Shown here one piece after another: positions 22,338-34,612 of a DNA stretch of 64,000 bases; positions within the stretch are counted from its first letter, which is position 1, and each line of letters starts with the position of its first letter. Below the pieces are notes generated by a model, which made no database searches, had not been told where the DNA came from, and worked only from the letters and a program-made list of their open reading frames with translations. The stretch comes from Bathymodiolus brooksi (lineage: Eukaryota; Mollusca; Bivalvia; Mytilida; Modiolidae): the NCBI GenBank assembly GCA_963680875.1, contig OY804589.1:23703462-23767461 (forward strand), written 5' to 3'. A program made the position numbers and the translations under genes.

Positions 22338-22660
22338 GAGTGAGTGAGCTACTGTTGCTTAACTATATTATGGCAAAAACATGTTACATTTTGATGAGAT
22401 GATGATGATGTCCACTTTGTACTAGCAGACCTGATTTTACGAGGACGACAAAAAAGCGGAAATCGGCAATCGGAAGTATTGAATATACTATAAAAAAGGA
22501 ATCGTAACGGTAAAATCCGGAATAAAAAAAGTGGACGAAAATCAGGTCTGTACTAGACCAACATGCTTAGTTGGAATTATATAGTGCTAGCTCACTCGAA
22601 CGACATGCCAGTGAGAATTTGCTCCACTCGGACACATTATCCTAATTTCGAGCAAAGCAG
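22338..22660 (-). mobile_element. SINE family B split by MITE M1
   Basis: Inverted SINE-B pieces 22338-22425 and 22551-22660 join at CTTTGTACTAG/ACCAACATGC, the normal SINE order, once the 125-bp MITE and one copy of the duplication TACTAG are removed. Confidence 0.8.
22426..22550. mobile_element. 125-bp MITE M1, copy 2
   Basis: TIR CAGACCTGATTTT at both ends; differs from copy 1 at a handful of bases. Target duplication TACTAG (22420-22425, 22551-22556). The host SINE gives the empty site. Confidence 0.9.
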
Positions 22661-22751
22661 TCATAATAAAACTATACCATGTGGTGGCAGCCATCTTGGA
22701 ATTCTGATCAAAATAAGACACACAAACTATGGGTTCAATCTGAATCAGTTC

Positions 22752-22812
22752 TGGGGGCAGTCATGGTTGAGATCGTATGGCAGTTAGATTTACAACTACC
22801 TGTGCAATTAGT
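22752..22812 (+). mobile_element. SINE family A head fragment
   Basis: GGGGGCAGTCATGG ... GATCGTATGGCAGTTAGATT ... AACTACCTGTGCAATTAGTT, the tRNA-like head only. Confidence 0.6.
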
Positions 22813-23009
22813 TGTGACACAAAATAGTCCCCCCTGATTGTAATTCAGATGTATACAGTTATTTGACACTAGCACGATGAAATGTAGTGATTTATTTTTT
22901 TATGAGATATGTCTTCTTTTTTGATTTATGTATTTAAATTATATTTCAATTCAATCTCTTAGGCTTTTATTTCTTTTCTACAATTACATGGACGGTGTCT
23001 TGTTCTTAC

Positions 23010-23149
23010 CAAACAGTATCAAATCAGGCAGTTTCTTTAACAGTTTGACAGCTTCTTTTACAAGCGGTTCTGGGCTTGAGATATAAACAGTTTTAGCAAT
23101 AATCCACGGTTTCATATTTTCATATTCTGTTAGTTCAGTTACAGTTCGT
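23010..23149 (-). CDS. MRPL10: Mitochondrial ribosomal protein L10, exon 3
   Basis: 140 bp between acceptor TTTTTTTTTCAG (ends 23150) and donor CTGTTTG|GTAAGA (intron begins 23009). Enters in phase 2 and leaves in phase 1, matching exon 2 and exon 4. It encodes TEYENMKPW, then AKTVYISSPEPLVKEAVKLL and KKLPDLILFG. This aligns with human [20 protein letters not shown] and [20 protein letters not shown] without gaps of note. The frame is too short to stand alone as an ORF; it was found by aligning the minus strand to the family. Confidence 0.9.
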
Positions 23150-23270
23150 CTGAAAAAAAAATATAAATAAAAGCATTGTATTTATACTTTTTATACTGAT
23201 AATTTTGATATTTTTATTTTTTTTATTTTTGCTTTGATTAATGCTTGTCACATACAATCATGTACATATA

Positions 23271-23448
23271 CAGTAGAACTTGTACAATCCGACACCCAAG
23301 TTTTCCGACATCCTGTGACATCCGACACAAATTTATGATTTCAAAGTATTTCTGTTAATTAAAATAAAACCTGAGTATTCCGACATCCTGTACAATCCGA
23401 CACATTTCCCTTGGTCCCTTGGTGTGTCGGATTAGACAGGTTCCACTG
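23271..23448. mobile_element. 178-bp pogo/Tigger-type MITE
   Basis: Ends CAGTAGAACTTGTACAATCC and, inverted, CAGTGGAACCTGTCTAATCC, flanked by TA on each side. Four copies of (A)ATCCGACAC lie inside. In MRPL10 intron 2. TA target and CAGT.GAACCT termini fit pogo-like MITEs. Confidence 0.8.
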
Positions 23449-23777
23449 TATTTGAAAATTTGTTTTAATTTCAGTTTACGATATATATGTTTTTCATTGT
23501 TTGTTTACTAATTGTAATTGATAATCTAGTTCTTATTGAGCGTGTTTTGTATTGGAAAATAAATACCCAATGTATGTATATTGCAGGAAAAAGAAAATTT
23601 CACACCACAGTAAATATACACAGAGATACTTGCTGCTTACCTAGAGGAGTCTTGTACTCACCATATTCAGTTGGGAGGCATGTACTCACCATATTCAGTT
23701 GGGTATCACCAAACAATTGTGGACCTTACCAAAATTTAGAAATTAAATTGCTATAAGTATCCCTGTATATCTATATG

Positions 23778-24090
23778 ATAGACTCAGATCAGTGTCCTGA
23801 CTCAAATCGGTGTCCATCCGTCAAATCAACATCCACTGACGTCATTATCTCAAATCACGGTCCGATTTAAGGGTATTCTCAAATCAGCTTCCTTTCCAAA
23901 TTCTCAGATCTATGGCCAATTTATTGGTTAGGGTTAGGGCAAACGTCAGTGGACGTCGATTTAAGAAAGTGAGAAACGGCCATAGATTTGAGAATTGGAC
24001 ACCGAATTGAGAATTTGAAAAAGGACAGATGTCTGCGATGTAGAAATCGGACATGGATTTGATGATTGGACACCAATTAGAGATTAGTGA
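23778..24090. repeat. Inverted-repeat element
   Basis: Left ACTCAAATCGGTGTCCATCC pairs loosely with right GGACATGGATTTGATGATTG; inner CTCAGATCTATGGCC pairs with GGCCATAGATTTGAG. A decayed foldback or MITE. Contains TTAGGGTTAGGG (23928), too short to be telomeric. Confidence 0.5.
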
Positions 24091-24382
24091 TGTCAGTGAA
24101 GTCAATATAACATCATGTTAAAAGTCAACAACAATATGTTTGTATCATGCTTGATACCAGATATCGGTAATTTATATTTCTTTGATCTCACTGAATGATA
24201 TCGTCAGTATCTCGTCAGTATCAAGGAACTGACTCAGATACTGAAAATTATCGGTTAGTGTGACCTCAAATACATTATGACGTTACCGGTAAAAATAATA
24301 ATGTCAGCTTTGTAAGTCTCGACATACTATCACTGATAATGTCTGTTTCGCCTTCAAACTGTCATTATTCTAAATATATAAG
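24091..24382. other. No recognised feature
   Basis: Intronic AT-rich sequence. Confidence 0.3.
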
Positions 24383-24640
24383 TGGGTCATCATGGTTGTG
24401 ATCGTATGGTAGTTGGATTTATAACTACCTATGCAATCAGTTCCAATCACCATTAAAGTTGTGAGTTCAAATCCCGCTCATGGCAAGGTGTACTCAATAC
24501 AACATAATGTGATAAAGTTTGTCAGTGACTTGCGGCAGGTCTGTGGTTTTCTCCAGGTACTCCCATTTCCTTCACCAATCAAACTGACTGCCATGATATA
24601 ACTGAAATATTGTTGAAAGTGGCATTAAACACCATAACAA
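24383..24640 (+). mobile_element. SINE family A, full length
   Basis: Head GATCGTATGGTAGTTGGATT, B box GTGAGTTCAAATCCCG, tail GAAAGTGGCATTAAACACCA. In MRPL10 intron 2, antisense to the gene. Confidence 0.8.
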
Positions 24641-25077
24641 TATAGTTATCAAGTGTAAAAATCAAAGGGAAAATCAGCTTGAAACATTTCCAAAAATATT
24701 AATAATAAGCATCATCATATATATCATATCTGTATGTTTATGATATATCAGAGAGATAGAATCTTGATATTTGATATTTCCGTTTTAAATATTCTTTGAT
24801 CAAATCTGCTTAAAATACACTGGTATAATATGCTACGCCCTCCCTAACAACTGACATAAGAGGTCATGTCAAAATGAACTCGTGATCAGCCAATGAAAAT
24901 GCCTCTGATAAAATCTTAAGTGTCTTTGTGCTTTTTTTTAATTATTATTGCATCAAAATCGTACAGCTATCTGATTGGTTGATATTTTTTTTATGTATTC
25001 ATTTATGAAAGTTCACTAAAATGTGACCTCAAATGGTGTTCTGTCTATTATTATTATCTTTATTTACCAATGATATT

Positions 25078-25338
25078 GGGGGCCGTCGTGGCCATGGTCG
25101 TATGGTAGTTGGATTTACAACTACCTGTGCAATCAGTGCCTATTACCACTAACGCTGTGAGTTAGAATCCCGTTCATGGCAAGGCATACTTGATACAACA
25201 TTATGTGATAAAGTTTGTCAGTGACTTGTGGCAGGTCGGTGGTTTTCTCACGGTACTCCGGTTTTTCTTCCACCAATAAAACTGACATGCACGATATAAC
25301 TGAGATATTGTTGAAAGTGGCATAAAACAACCCTAACG
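25078..25338 (+). mobile_element. SINE family A, full length
   Basis: Head GGGGGCCGTCGTGGCCATGG, B box GTGAGTTAGAATCCCG, tail ATTGTTGAAAGTGGCATAAA. Confidence 0.8.
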
Positions 25339-25706
25339 CATATAAAAAAGTTCACTAAGATGGGGTTCTGTCTGTTATTATTACATACATTATTATCTTT
25401 ATCCTGCAATCAGTACATTTCCTGTACAAATATGCAATACGAATAAATTTTTGCTTTATTCGTATTAGACGAATAAACTTTTCAGCCTACGAATAAACTT
25501 TTCAGCCTACAAATAAACTTTCCTGGTACCCTGTAGCTATGTACAGCGGAGGGAGAAGACAAGTATGAAACTGGTACTAATGTAACGCGGACCACGAAGA
25601 AGACACCCTTGACAACATTTATGAAAGGCGAGGAATAATGCTTGTTTCTGTCCTTTTTGTTTAAATCTGACAAGTTTTCCGAATTTTTTGACATTGCAGG
25701 ATAAAC

Positions 25707-25855
25707 ACAATATACGTACATTGTCGTTAAATATAAAATTCTTTTGTACTCGCTGTGAAACAGGCCTGAAAAGCTTGCCAAAGGCTCGCTATTCTGCCTG
25801 TTTCTAAAGCTCGTACAAATAAATTTTATATTTACCGACAATGTACGTATATTGT
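25707..25855. mobile_element. 149-bp hairpin MITE
   Basis: ACAATATACGTACATTGTCG at the left and its complement at the right, continuing inward to GAAACAGGC / GCCTGTTTC around a ~20-bp loop. The 119-codon minus frame here (25482-25841) is a shadow. Just upstream, 25478-25520 holds two copies of CTACGAATAAACTTTTCAGC. Confidence 0.75.
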
Positions 25856-26157
25856 ATATTTATTTGTTTATTATCATACAACATATACCGGTAGGCATAT
25901 ATACAATAAATAATTAATGAGATCATGATACAATGTTAGACAACGTCTGTATCATATTATACAACAGCTGATTTTATTGAGCTTGTTATAGATCATTTGT
26001 ACATTTGTAGATTAATTGAAAAAAAATAATTATGAAATTGATTAATATGACATACTGTAATCAATTATTCACAAGAAACAGATTACATTTCTCTTTGGTT
26101 GACTATATAGGTAAAACATCATAGAATTTTAAACTCAAGTTAATTAGTTTAAAATTA

Positions 26158-26310
26158 TGTCACAGTCCTTGAAATGAAAATTTGAATTTACTGATCTGAA
26201 TCAAATTCTTCAATTTTATTTTTATATAGTTCTAAATAAAATTTTTAAAATTTAATAGTTGGAACAAAGTTTTACTGGTCTTGGGCCGGGGAAATGGTGC
26301 TCATCGTGAG
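26158..26310 (+). repeat. Dispersed repeat D3, copy 2
   Basis: Aligns to 10574-10735 over its full length at moderate identity, ending GGGCCGGGGAAATGGTGCTC. Confidence 0.55.
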
Positions 26311-26401
26311 GACTGTAATATGATGGAAATGCAGTCACATTATATTGGCAACCAGCAAACTTCGGGTGAATCAGCAGCTCTCCGTCAGTCCCTAATTTGA
26401 T

Positions 26402-26658
26402 TTGATTTTTGGTGTATAATGCCACTTTCAGCTATATCATGGCGAAAAGTTTTAGTGGTGGAAGAAGCCGGAGTACCCGGAGAGAACCACCGACCATGGG
26501 CAAGCAACTGGTAAACTTTATCACTTGCGACTGCGAGTCGAGTGCATCCTTTTTTTTAATTTACAAAGCCGGGTGCGAACTCATGCCGTATTGGTGATAG
26601 GCTTGTATGAGGTGTTAGATAATCTAACTACCTAACTGGTTGAGCCATTCAGGCCCCT
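26402..26658 (-). mobile_element. SINE family A, rearranged
   Basis: Inverted tail and body (GGAGTACCCGGAGAGAACCA) and head end (GAGCCATTCAGGCCCC). The central part around 26525-26565 is unlike other copies. Confidence 0.6.
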
Positions 26659-26709
26659 CAGTCCCTAATTGGCTTTATTTCAGAAGTGTGATATAGTGAA
26701 ACAATCTTA

Positions 26710-26954
26710 GGGGGTTAGGGTTACGGTGTTTAACACCATTTTCAACAATATTTTAGTTATATCATGCCCGTCAGTTTTATTGGTGGAGGAATTCAGAGTA
26801 CCCATAGAAAACCACCGACCTGTCGCAAGTCACTGACAAACTTTATCACATAATATTGTATCGAGTAGACCTCACCATGAGCAGGAGTCGAACTCACAAC
26901 ACTGATAGCCCAGGTAGTTATAAATCCAACTACCATACGATCCTGACCATGACA
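26710..26954 (-). mobile_element. SINE family A, full length
   Basis: Inverted: GGGGGTTAGGGTTACGGTGT tail, B-box region GCAGGAGTCGAACTCACAAC, head CCAACTACCATACGATCCTG. Confidence 0.8.
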
Positions 26955-27082
26955 GATTTGAGGTGGAAGGTGGCTGTTGATTTTATTGATATTGGTGGAA
27001 TTGTTGACCATCACTGTTTAAACTTTTTTCATAAATTCTTATATGAAACAGAATGAGAATCTACAATCAAATATAACCGCAT

Positions 27083-27421
27083 TGGTGGTGTAATGGTTTG
27101 CGTGCTCGCCTCGGGTGCAAGCCCTGATCGGATCAAACCAAAAACCATAAAATTGGTATTTGTTGCTTCTCTGCTAAGCATGCAGCATTAAGGAGAAAGA
27201 ACAAAGACTGGTTGGCTATGAATCAGGAAAATGTGTCCAAGTGGGGCGACATGTCTATCCGCGGACTGTTGTTTCAGTGCGCTAGCACTATAAAAATCCA
27301 ACTATGCGTGTTGGTCTAGTACAAAGCGGACCTCATCCTCATCTCATTGAAAATTAACTTGTTCTCACCATGATATGTAGCTGAAAAATTGCTGAGTTGG
27401 CGTTAAACAACAATCACTCAC
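27083..27421 (+). mobile_element. SINE family B, full length
   Basis: Best-preserved copy: tRNA-like head TGGTGGTGTAATGGTTTGCG with A box, a degraded B box, CCAAAAACCATAAAATTGGT, body with GTGCGCTAGCACTATAAAAA, and tail GAGTTGGCGTTAAACAACAA. Lies 40 bp beyond the donor of MRPL10 exon 2. Confidence 0.85.
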
Positions 27422-27460
27422 CTGACTCTCTTACAATCAAATAATTTCTATGATACTTAC

Positions 27461-27636
27461 CTCACTAATTTGTTGTTATATTGTTGCAGTTTCATTCCAT
27501 TGTTCATCATAATATTTCTGTAATTTTTCATTTCTTGTGGCGTCATGCTGAGTTGTTGACAAACAAGAATCATTCTATTTTCAAGAAACATCTTCTTAAC
27601 ATGTCTATAAACAAATTCTTCAAACTCGTTAACTTC
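27461..27636 (-). CDS. MRPL10: Mitochondrial ribosomal protein L10, exon 2
   Basis: 176 bp between acceptor TTTTCTTTTTCAG (ends 27637) and donor GTGAG|GTAAGTAT (intron begins 27460). Enters in phase 0 and leaves in phase 2. It encodes VKKMFLENRMILVCQQLSM and MKNYRNIMMNNGMKLQQY, the counterpart of human AAVFQDNRMIAVCQ...RHQLRKHKILMKVF: the conserved F.(E/D)NRMI.VCQ core of the uL10 fold. The 47-bp satellite array begins only about 60 bp upstream of this acceptor in the intron. Confidence 0.9.
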
Positions 27637-27689
27637 CTGAAAAAGAAAACAAAAATATGGTCTCGTAAAATTATACTGTCAGTATGATA

Positions 27690-30600
27690 TCACTCACCAG
27701 ATAAAAAAGTTATATTTTCAATAAATCAGTATGGCTCACCTCGTAAAAAAATACATTTAAAAAAATCAGTATTATTCACCAATAAAAAAACTACACGTAT
27801 ATTTGCTATAAATCAGTATTGCTCATCTAGTTAAAAAAAGTGCATTTTTAAAAATTCAGTATTGCTCACCTAGTAAAAAAGTGTATGTACACTTTTTAAA
27901 GATCAGTATTGCTCACCTTGTAAAAAGGTGTATGTACATTTTTTTAAGATCAGTATTGCTCACCTCGTAAAATAGTATATGTACATTTTTTTAAAGATCA
28001 GTATTGCTCACCTCGTAAAAAAGTGTATGTACATTTTTTTTAAAGATCAGTATTGCTCACCTCGTAAAAAAGTTTATGTACATTTTTTTAAAGATCAGTA
28101 TTGCTCACCTCGTAAAAAAGTTTATGTACATTTTTTTAAGATCAGTATTGCTCACCTCGTAAAAAAGTGTATGTACATTTTTTTAAAGATCAGTATTGCT
28201 CACCTCGTAAAAAAGTGTATGTACATTTTTTTAAGATCAATATTGCTCACCTTGTAAAAAAGTGTATGTACATTTTTTAAAGATCAGTATTGCTCACCTC
28301 GTAAAAAAGTATATGTACATTTTTTTAAGATCAGTATTGCTCACCTCGTAAAAAGGTGCATGTACATTTTTTTAAGACCAGTATTGCTCACCTCGTAAAA
28401 AAGTGTATGTACATTTTTCAAAGATCAGTATTGCTCACCTCGTAAAAAAGTGTATGTACATTTTTTAAAGATCAGTATTGCTCACCCCGTAAAAAAGTGT
28501 ATGTACATTTTTTTAAGATCAGTATTGCTCACCTCGTAAAAAGGTGCATGTACATTTTTTTAAGATCAGTATTGCTCACCTCGTAAAAAAGTGTATGTAC
28601 ATTTTTCAAAGATCAGTATTGCTCACCTCGTAAAAAAGTGTATGTACATTTTTTAAAGATCAGTATTGCTCACCTCGTAAAAAAGTGTATGTACATTTTT
28701 TAAAGATCAGTATTGCTCACCTCGTAAAAAAGTATATGTACATTTTTTTAAAGATCAGTATTGCTCACCTCGTAAAAAAGTGTATGTACATTTTTTAAAG
28801 ATCAGTATTGCTCACCTCGTAAAAAAGTGTATGTATATTTTTTAAAGATCAGTATTGCTCATCTCGTAAAAAAGTGTATGTACATTTTTTAAAGATCAGT
28901 ATTGCTCACCTCGTAAAAATGTGTATGTACATTTTTAAAGATCAGAATTGCTCACCTCGTATAAAAGTGTATGTACATTTTTTAAAGATCAGTATTGCTC
29001 ACCTCGTAAAAAAGTGTATGTACATTTTTTAAAGATCAGTATTGCTCACCTCGTAAAAAAGTGTATGTACATTTTTTAAAGATCAGTATTGCTCACCTCG
29101 TAAAAAAGTGTATGTACATTTTTTAAGATCAGTATTGCTCACCTCATAAAAAAGTGTATGTACATTTTTTTAAGATCAGTATTGCTCACCTCGTAAAAAA
29201 GTGTATGTACATTTTTTTAAGATCAGTATTGCTCACCTCGTAAAAAAGTGTATGTACATTTTTTAAAGATCAGTATTGCTCACCTCGTAAAAAAGTGTAT
29301 GTACATTTTTAAGGATCAGAATTGCTCACCTCGTAAAAAAGTGCTTGTACATTTTTTTAAGATCAGTATTGCTCACCTCGTAAAAAAGTATATGTACATT
29401 TTTTTAAAGATCAGTATTGCTCACCTCGTAAAAAAGTGTATGTACATTTTTTAAAGATCAGTATTGCTCACCTCGTAAAAAAGTGTATGTACATTTTTTA
29501 AAGATCAGTATTGCTCATCTCGTAAAAAAGTGTATGTACATTTTTTAAAGATCAGTATTGCTCACCTCGTAAAAATGTGTATGTACATTTTTAAAGATCA
29601 GAATTGCTCACCTCGTATAAAAGTGTATGTACATTTTTTAAAGATCAGTATTGCTCACCTCGTAAAAAAGTGTATGTACATTTTTTAAAGATCAGTATTG
29701 CTCACCTCGTAAAAAAGTGTATGTACATTTTTATAGATCAGAATTGCTCACCTTGTAAAAAAGTGTATGTACATTTTTTAAAGATCAGTATTGCTCACCT
29801 CGTAAAAAAGTGTATGTACATTTTTTAAGATCAGTATTGCTCACCTCATAAAAAAGTGTATGTACATTTTTTTAAGATCAGTATTGCTCACCTCGTAAAA
29901 AAGTGTATGTACATTTTTTTAAGATCAGTATTGCTCACCTCGTAAAAAAGTGTATGTACATTTTTTAAAGATCAGTATTGCTCACCTCGTAAAAAAGTGT
30001 ATGTACATTTTTAAAGATCAGAATTGCTCACCTCGTAAAAAAGTGCTTGTACATTTTTTTAAGATCAGTATTGCTCACCTCGTAAAAAAGTGTATGTACA
30101 TTTTTTTAAGATCAGTATTGCTCACCTCGTAAAAAAGTGTATGTACATTTTTTTAAGATCAGTATTGCTCACCTCGTAAAAAAGTGTATGTACATTTTTT
30201 AAAGATCAGTATTGCTCACCTCGTAAAAAAGTGTATGTACATTTTTTAAAGATCAGTATTGCTCACCTCGTAAAAAAGTGTATGTACATTTTTTAAGATC
30301 AGTATTGCTCACCTCGTAAAAAAGTGTATGTACATTTTTCAAAGATCAGTATTGCTCACCTCGTAAAAAAGTGTATGTACATTTTTTTAAGATCAGTATT
30401 GCTCACCCCGTAAAAAAGTGTATGTACATTTTTTTAAGATCAGTATTGCTCACCTCGTAAAAAGGTGCATGTACATTTTTTTAAGATCAGTATTGCTCAC
30501 CTCGTAAAAAAGTGTATGTACATTTTTCAAAGATCAGTATTGCTCACCTCGTAAAAAAGTGTATGTACATTTTTTAAAGATCAGTATTGCTCACCTCGTA

Positions 30601-33600
30601 AAAAAGTGTTTGTACATTTTTTAAAGATCAGTATTGCTCACCTCGTAAAAAAGTATATGTACATTTTTTTAAAGATCAGTATTGCTCACCTCGTAAAAAA
30701 GTGTATGTACATTTTTTAAAGATCAGTATTGCTCACCTCGTAAAAAAGTGTATGTATATTTTTTAAAGATCAGTATTGCTCATCTCGTAAAAAAGTGTAT
30801 GTACATTTTTTAAAGATCAGTATTGCTCACCTCGTAAAAATGTGTATGTACATTTTTAAAGATCAGAATAGCTCACCTCGTATAAAAGTGTATGTACATT
30901 TTTTAAAGATCAGTATTGCTCACCTCGTAAAAAAGTGTATGTACATTTTTTAAAGATCAGTATTGCTCACCTCGTAAAAAAGTGTATGTACATTTTTTAA
31001 AGATCAGTATTGCTCACCTCGTAAAAAAGTGTATGTACATTTTTTAAGATCAGTATTGCTCACCTCATAAAAAAGTGTATGTACATTTTTTTAAGATCAG
31101 TATTGCTCACCTCGTAAAAAAGTGTATGTACATTTTTTTAAGATCAGTATTGCTCACCTCGTAAAAAAGTGTATGTACATTTTTTAAAGATCAGTATTGC
31201 TCACCTCGTAAAAAAGTGTATGTACATTTTTTAAAGATCAGTATTGCTCACCTCGTAAAAAAGTATATGTACATTTTTTTAAAGATCAGTATTGCTCACC
31301 TCGTAAAAAAGTGTATGTACATTTTTTAAAGATCAGTATTGCTCACCTCGTAAAAAAGTGTATGTACATTTTTTAAAGATCAGTATTGCTCATCTCGTAA
31401 AAAAGTGTATGTACATTTTTTAAAGATCAGTATTGCTCACCTCGTAAAAATGTGTATGTACATTTTTAAAGATCAGAATTGCTCACCTCGTATAAAAGTG
31501 TATGTACATTTTTTAAAGATCAGTATTGCTCACCTCGTAAAAAAGTGTATGTACATTTTTTAAAGATCAGTATTGCTCACCTCGTAAAAAAGTGTATGTA
31601 CATTTTTATAGATCAGAATTGCTCACCTTGTAAAAAAGTGTATGTACATTTTTTAAAGATCAGTATTGCTCACCTCGTAAAAAAGTGTATGTACATTTTT
31701 TAAGATCAGTATTGCTCACCTCATAAAAAAGTGTATGTACATTTTTTTAAGATCAGTATTGCTCACCTCGTAAAAAAGTGTATGTACATTTTTTTAAGAT
31801 CAGTATTGCTCACCTCGTAAAAAAGTGTATGTACATTTTTTAAAGATCAGTATTGCTCACCTCGTAAAAAAGTGTATGTACATTTTTAAAGATCAGAATT
31901 GCTCACCTCGTAAAAAAGTGCTTGTACATTTTTTTAAGATCAGTATTGCTCACCTCGTAAAAAAGTGTATGTACATTTTTTTAAGATCAGTATTGCTCAC
32001 CTCGTAAAAAAGTGTATGTACATTTTTTTAAGATCAGTATTGCTCACCTCGTAAAAAAGTGTATGTACATTTTTTAAAGATCAGTATTGCTCACCTCGTA
32101 AAAAAGTGTATGTACATTTTTTAAAGATCAGTATTGCTCACCTCGTAAAAAAGTGTATGTACATTTTTTAAGATCAGTATTGCTCACCTCATAAAAAAGT
32201 GTATGTACATTTTTTTAAGATCAGTATTGCTCACCTCGTAAAAAAGTGTATGTACATTTTTTTAAGATCAGTATTGCTCACCTCGTAAAAAAGTGTATGT
32301 ACATTTTTTAAAGATCAGTATTGCTCACCTCGTAAAAAAGTGTATGTACATTTTTTAAAGATCAGTATTGCTCACCTCGTAAAAAAGTATATGTACATTT
32401 TTTTAAAGATCAGTATTGCTCACCTCGTAAAAAAGTGTATGTACATTTTTTAAAGATCAGTATTGCTCACCTCGTAAAAAAGTGTATGTACATTTTTTAA
32501 AGATCAGTATTGCTCATCTCGTAAAAAAGTGTATGTACATTTTTTAAAGATCAGTATTGCTCACCTCGTAAAAATGTGTATGTACATTTTTAAAGATCAG
32601 AATTGCTCACCTCGTATAAAAGTGTATGTACATTTTTTAAAGATCAGTATTGCTCACCTCGTAAAAAAGTGTATGTACATTTTTTAAAGATCAGTATTGC
32701 TCACCTCGTAAAAAAGTGTATGTACATTTTTATAGATCAGAATTGCTCACCTTGTAAAAAAGTGTATGTACATTTTTTAAAGATCAGTATTGCTCACCTC
32801 GTAAAAAAGTGTATGTACATTTTTTAAGATCAGTATTGCTCACCTCATAAAAAAGTGTATGTACATTTTTTTAAGATCAGTATTGCTCACCTCGTAAAAA
32901 AGTGTATGTATATTTTTTTAAGATCAGTATTGCTCACCTCGTAAAAAAGTGTATGTACATTTTTTAAAGATCAGTATTGCTCACCTCGTAAAAAAGTGTA
33001 TGTACATTTTTAAAGATCAGAATTGCTCACCTCGTAAAAAAGTGCTTGTACATTTTTTTAAGATCAGTATTGCTCACCTCGTAAAAAAATGTATGTACAT
33101 TTTTTTAAGATCAGTATTGCTCACCTCGTAAAAAAGTGTATGTACATTTTTTTAAGATCAGTATTGCTCACCTCGTAAAAAAGTGTATGTACATTTTTTA
33201 AAGATCAGTATTGCTCACCTCGTAAAAAAGTGTATGTACATTTTTTAAAGATCAGTATTGCTCACCTCGTAAAAGAGTGTATGTACATTTTTTTAAGATC
33301 AGTATTGCTCACCTCGTAAAAAAGTGTGTGTACATTTTTTTAAGATCAGTATTGCTCACCTCGTAAAAAAGTGTATGTACATTTTTTTAAGATCAGTATT
33401 GCTCACCTCGTAAAAAGGCGCATGTACATTTTTTTAAGATCAGTATTGCTCACCTCGTAAAAAAGTTTATGTACATTTTTTAAAGATCAGTATTGCTCAC
33501 CTCGTTAAAAGGCGCATGTACATTTTTTTAAGATCAGTATTGCTCACTTCGTAAAAAAGTTTATGTACATTTTTTAAAGATCAGTATTGCTCACCTCGTA

Positions 33601-34455
33601 AAAAAGTGTATGTACATTTTTTAATGATCAGTATTGCTCACCTCGTAAAAAAGTGTATGTACATTTTTAAAAATCAGAATTGCTCACCTTGTAAAAAACT
33701 GTATGTACATTTTTTAAAGATCAGTATTGCTCACCTCGTAAAAAAGTGTATGTACATTTTTAAAGATCAGTATTGCTCACCTCGTAAAAAAGTGTATGTA
33801 CATTTTTAAAGATCAGAATTGCTCACCTCGTAAAAAAGTGTATGTACATTTTTAAAGATCAGTATTGCTCACCTCGTAAAAAAGTGTATGTACATTTTTT
33901 TAAGATCAGTATTGCTCACCTCATAAAAAAGTGTATGTACATTTTTTTAAGATCAGTATTGCTCACCTCGTAAAAAAGTGTATGTACATTTTTTAAAGAT
34001 CAGTATTGCTCACCTCGTAAAAAAGTGTATGTACATTTTTTTAAGATCAGTATTGCTCACCTCGTAAAAAAGTGTATGTACATTTGTTTAAGATCAGTAT
34101 TGCTCATCATGTAAAATAGTACATCTATATTTTTTTTTAAATCAGTATTGATCACCTTGTAAAAAATAACATTTTTTTAAAATCAATATTGCTCACCTAG
34201 TAAAAGAGTAAAAAAAAATTAAATCAGTATTGCTCACCTAGTAAAAGTGCATTAAAAAAAAATCAGCATTGCTCATTTAGTAAAAAAGTACACGTAATTT
34301 TTTTTTAAATCAGTATCGTTTGCCTGGAAAAAAAGTGTTTAAAAAAAAAATTAGAATCGCTCACCTAGTATAAAAGTACATTAAAAAAATTAGTATCGCT
34401 CACCTAGTAAAAAAGTACATTAAAAAAATTAGTATCGCTCACCTAGTAAAAAAGT
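27690..34455. repeat. 47-bp satellite array, about 140 copies, in MRPL10 intron 1
   Basis: Unit AGATCAGTATTGCTCACCTC + GTAAAAAAGTGTATGTACAT + TTTTTA, 47-48 bp depending on the T run. Both edges (27690-27900, 34100-34455) are more diverged than the centre. Marker variants (TTTTATAGATCAGAATTG, CGTATAAAAGTG, GTGCTTGTAC) recur as blocks: 29604 / 31479 / 32603, i.e. offsets 1875 and 1124 bp, and 28831 / 30752, offset 1921, so large blocks were duplicated. On the transcribed minus strand each unit reads TTTTTTACGAG|GTGAGCAA, close to a 5' splice-site consensus. Open frames of 60-92 codons are repeat translations. Confidence 0.95.
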
Positions 34456-34459
34456 ACAT

Positions 34460-34547
34460 TTTCGAACTCACAACTTTAGTGGTGATAAGCACAAATGTAG
34501 CTATAAATTCAACTACCATGACCATGACCACGACGTACCCCCTACTA
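34460..34547 (-). mobile_element. SINE family A head fragment
   Basis: Inverted: TCGAACTCACAACTTTAGTG to ACCATGACCACGAC and CCCCC. The SINE piece terminates the satellite array. Confidence 0.6.
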
Positions 34548-34612
34548 CCGTATAATCATGGACTCATTTTGTAATTATAAAATGGATACAATGTCAAAAT
34601 AAACAATATACA

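Noticed and set aside
23925..23940. Telomeric repeat TTAGGGTTAGGG
   Set aside because: Only two units inside a decayed inverted-repeat element.
25482..25841. 119-codon minus-strand ORF
   Set aside because: It spans the 149-bp hairpin MITE and short tandem repeats and has no domain.
27979..33809. Open frames with repeated KKCMYIFLKISIAHLV
   Set aside because: Translations of the 47-bp intronic satellite; frames end wherever unit length changes by one base.
27690..34455. CRISPR-like array
   Set aside because: The whole 47-bp unit is repeated with no unique spacers, in an animal genome inside an intron.
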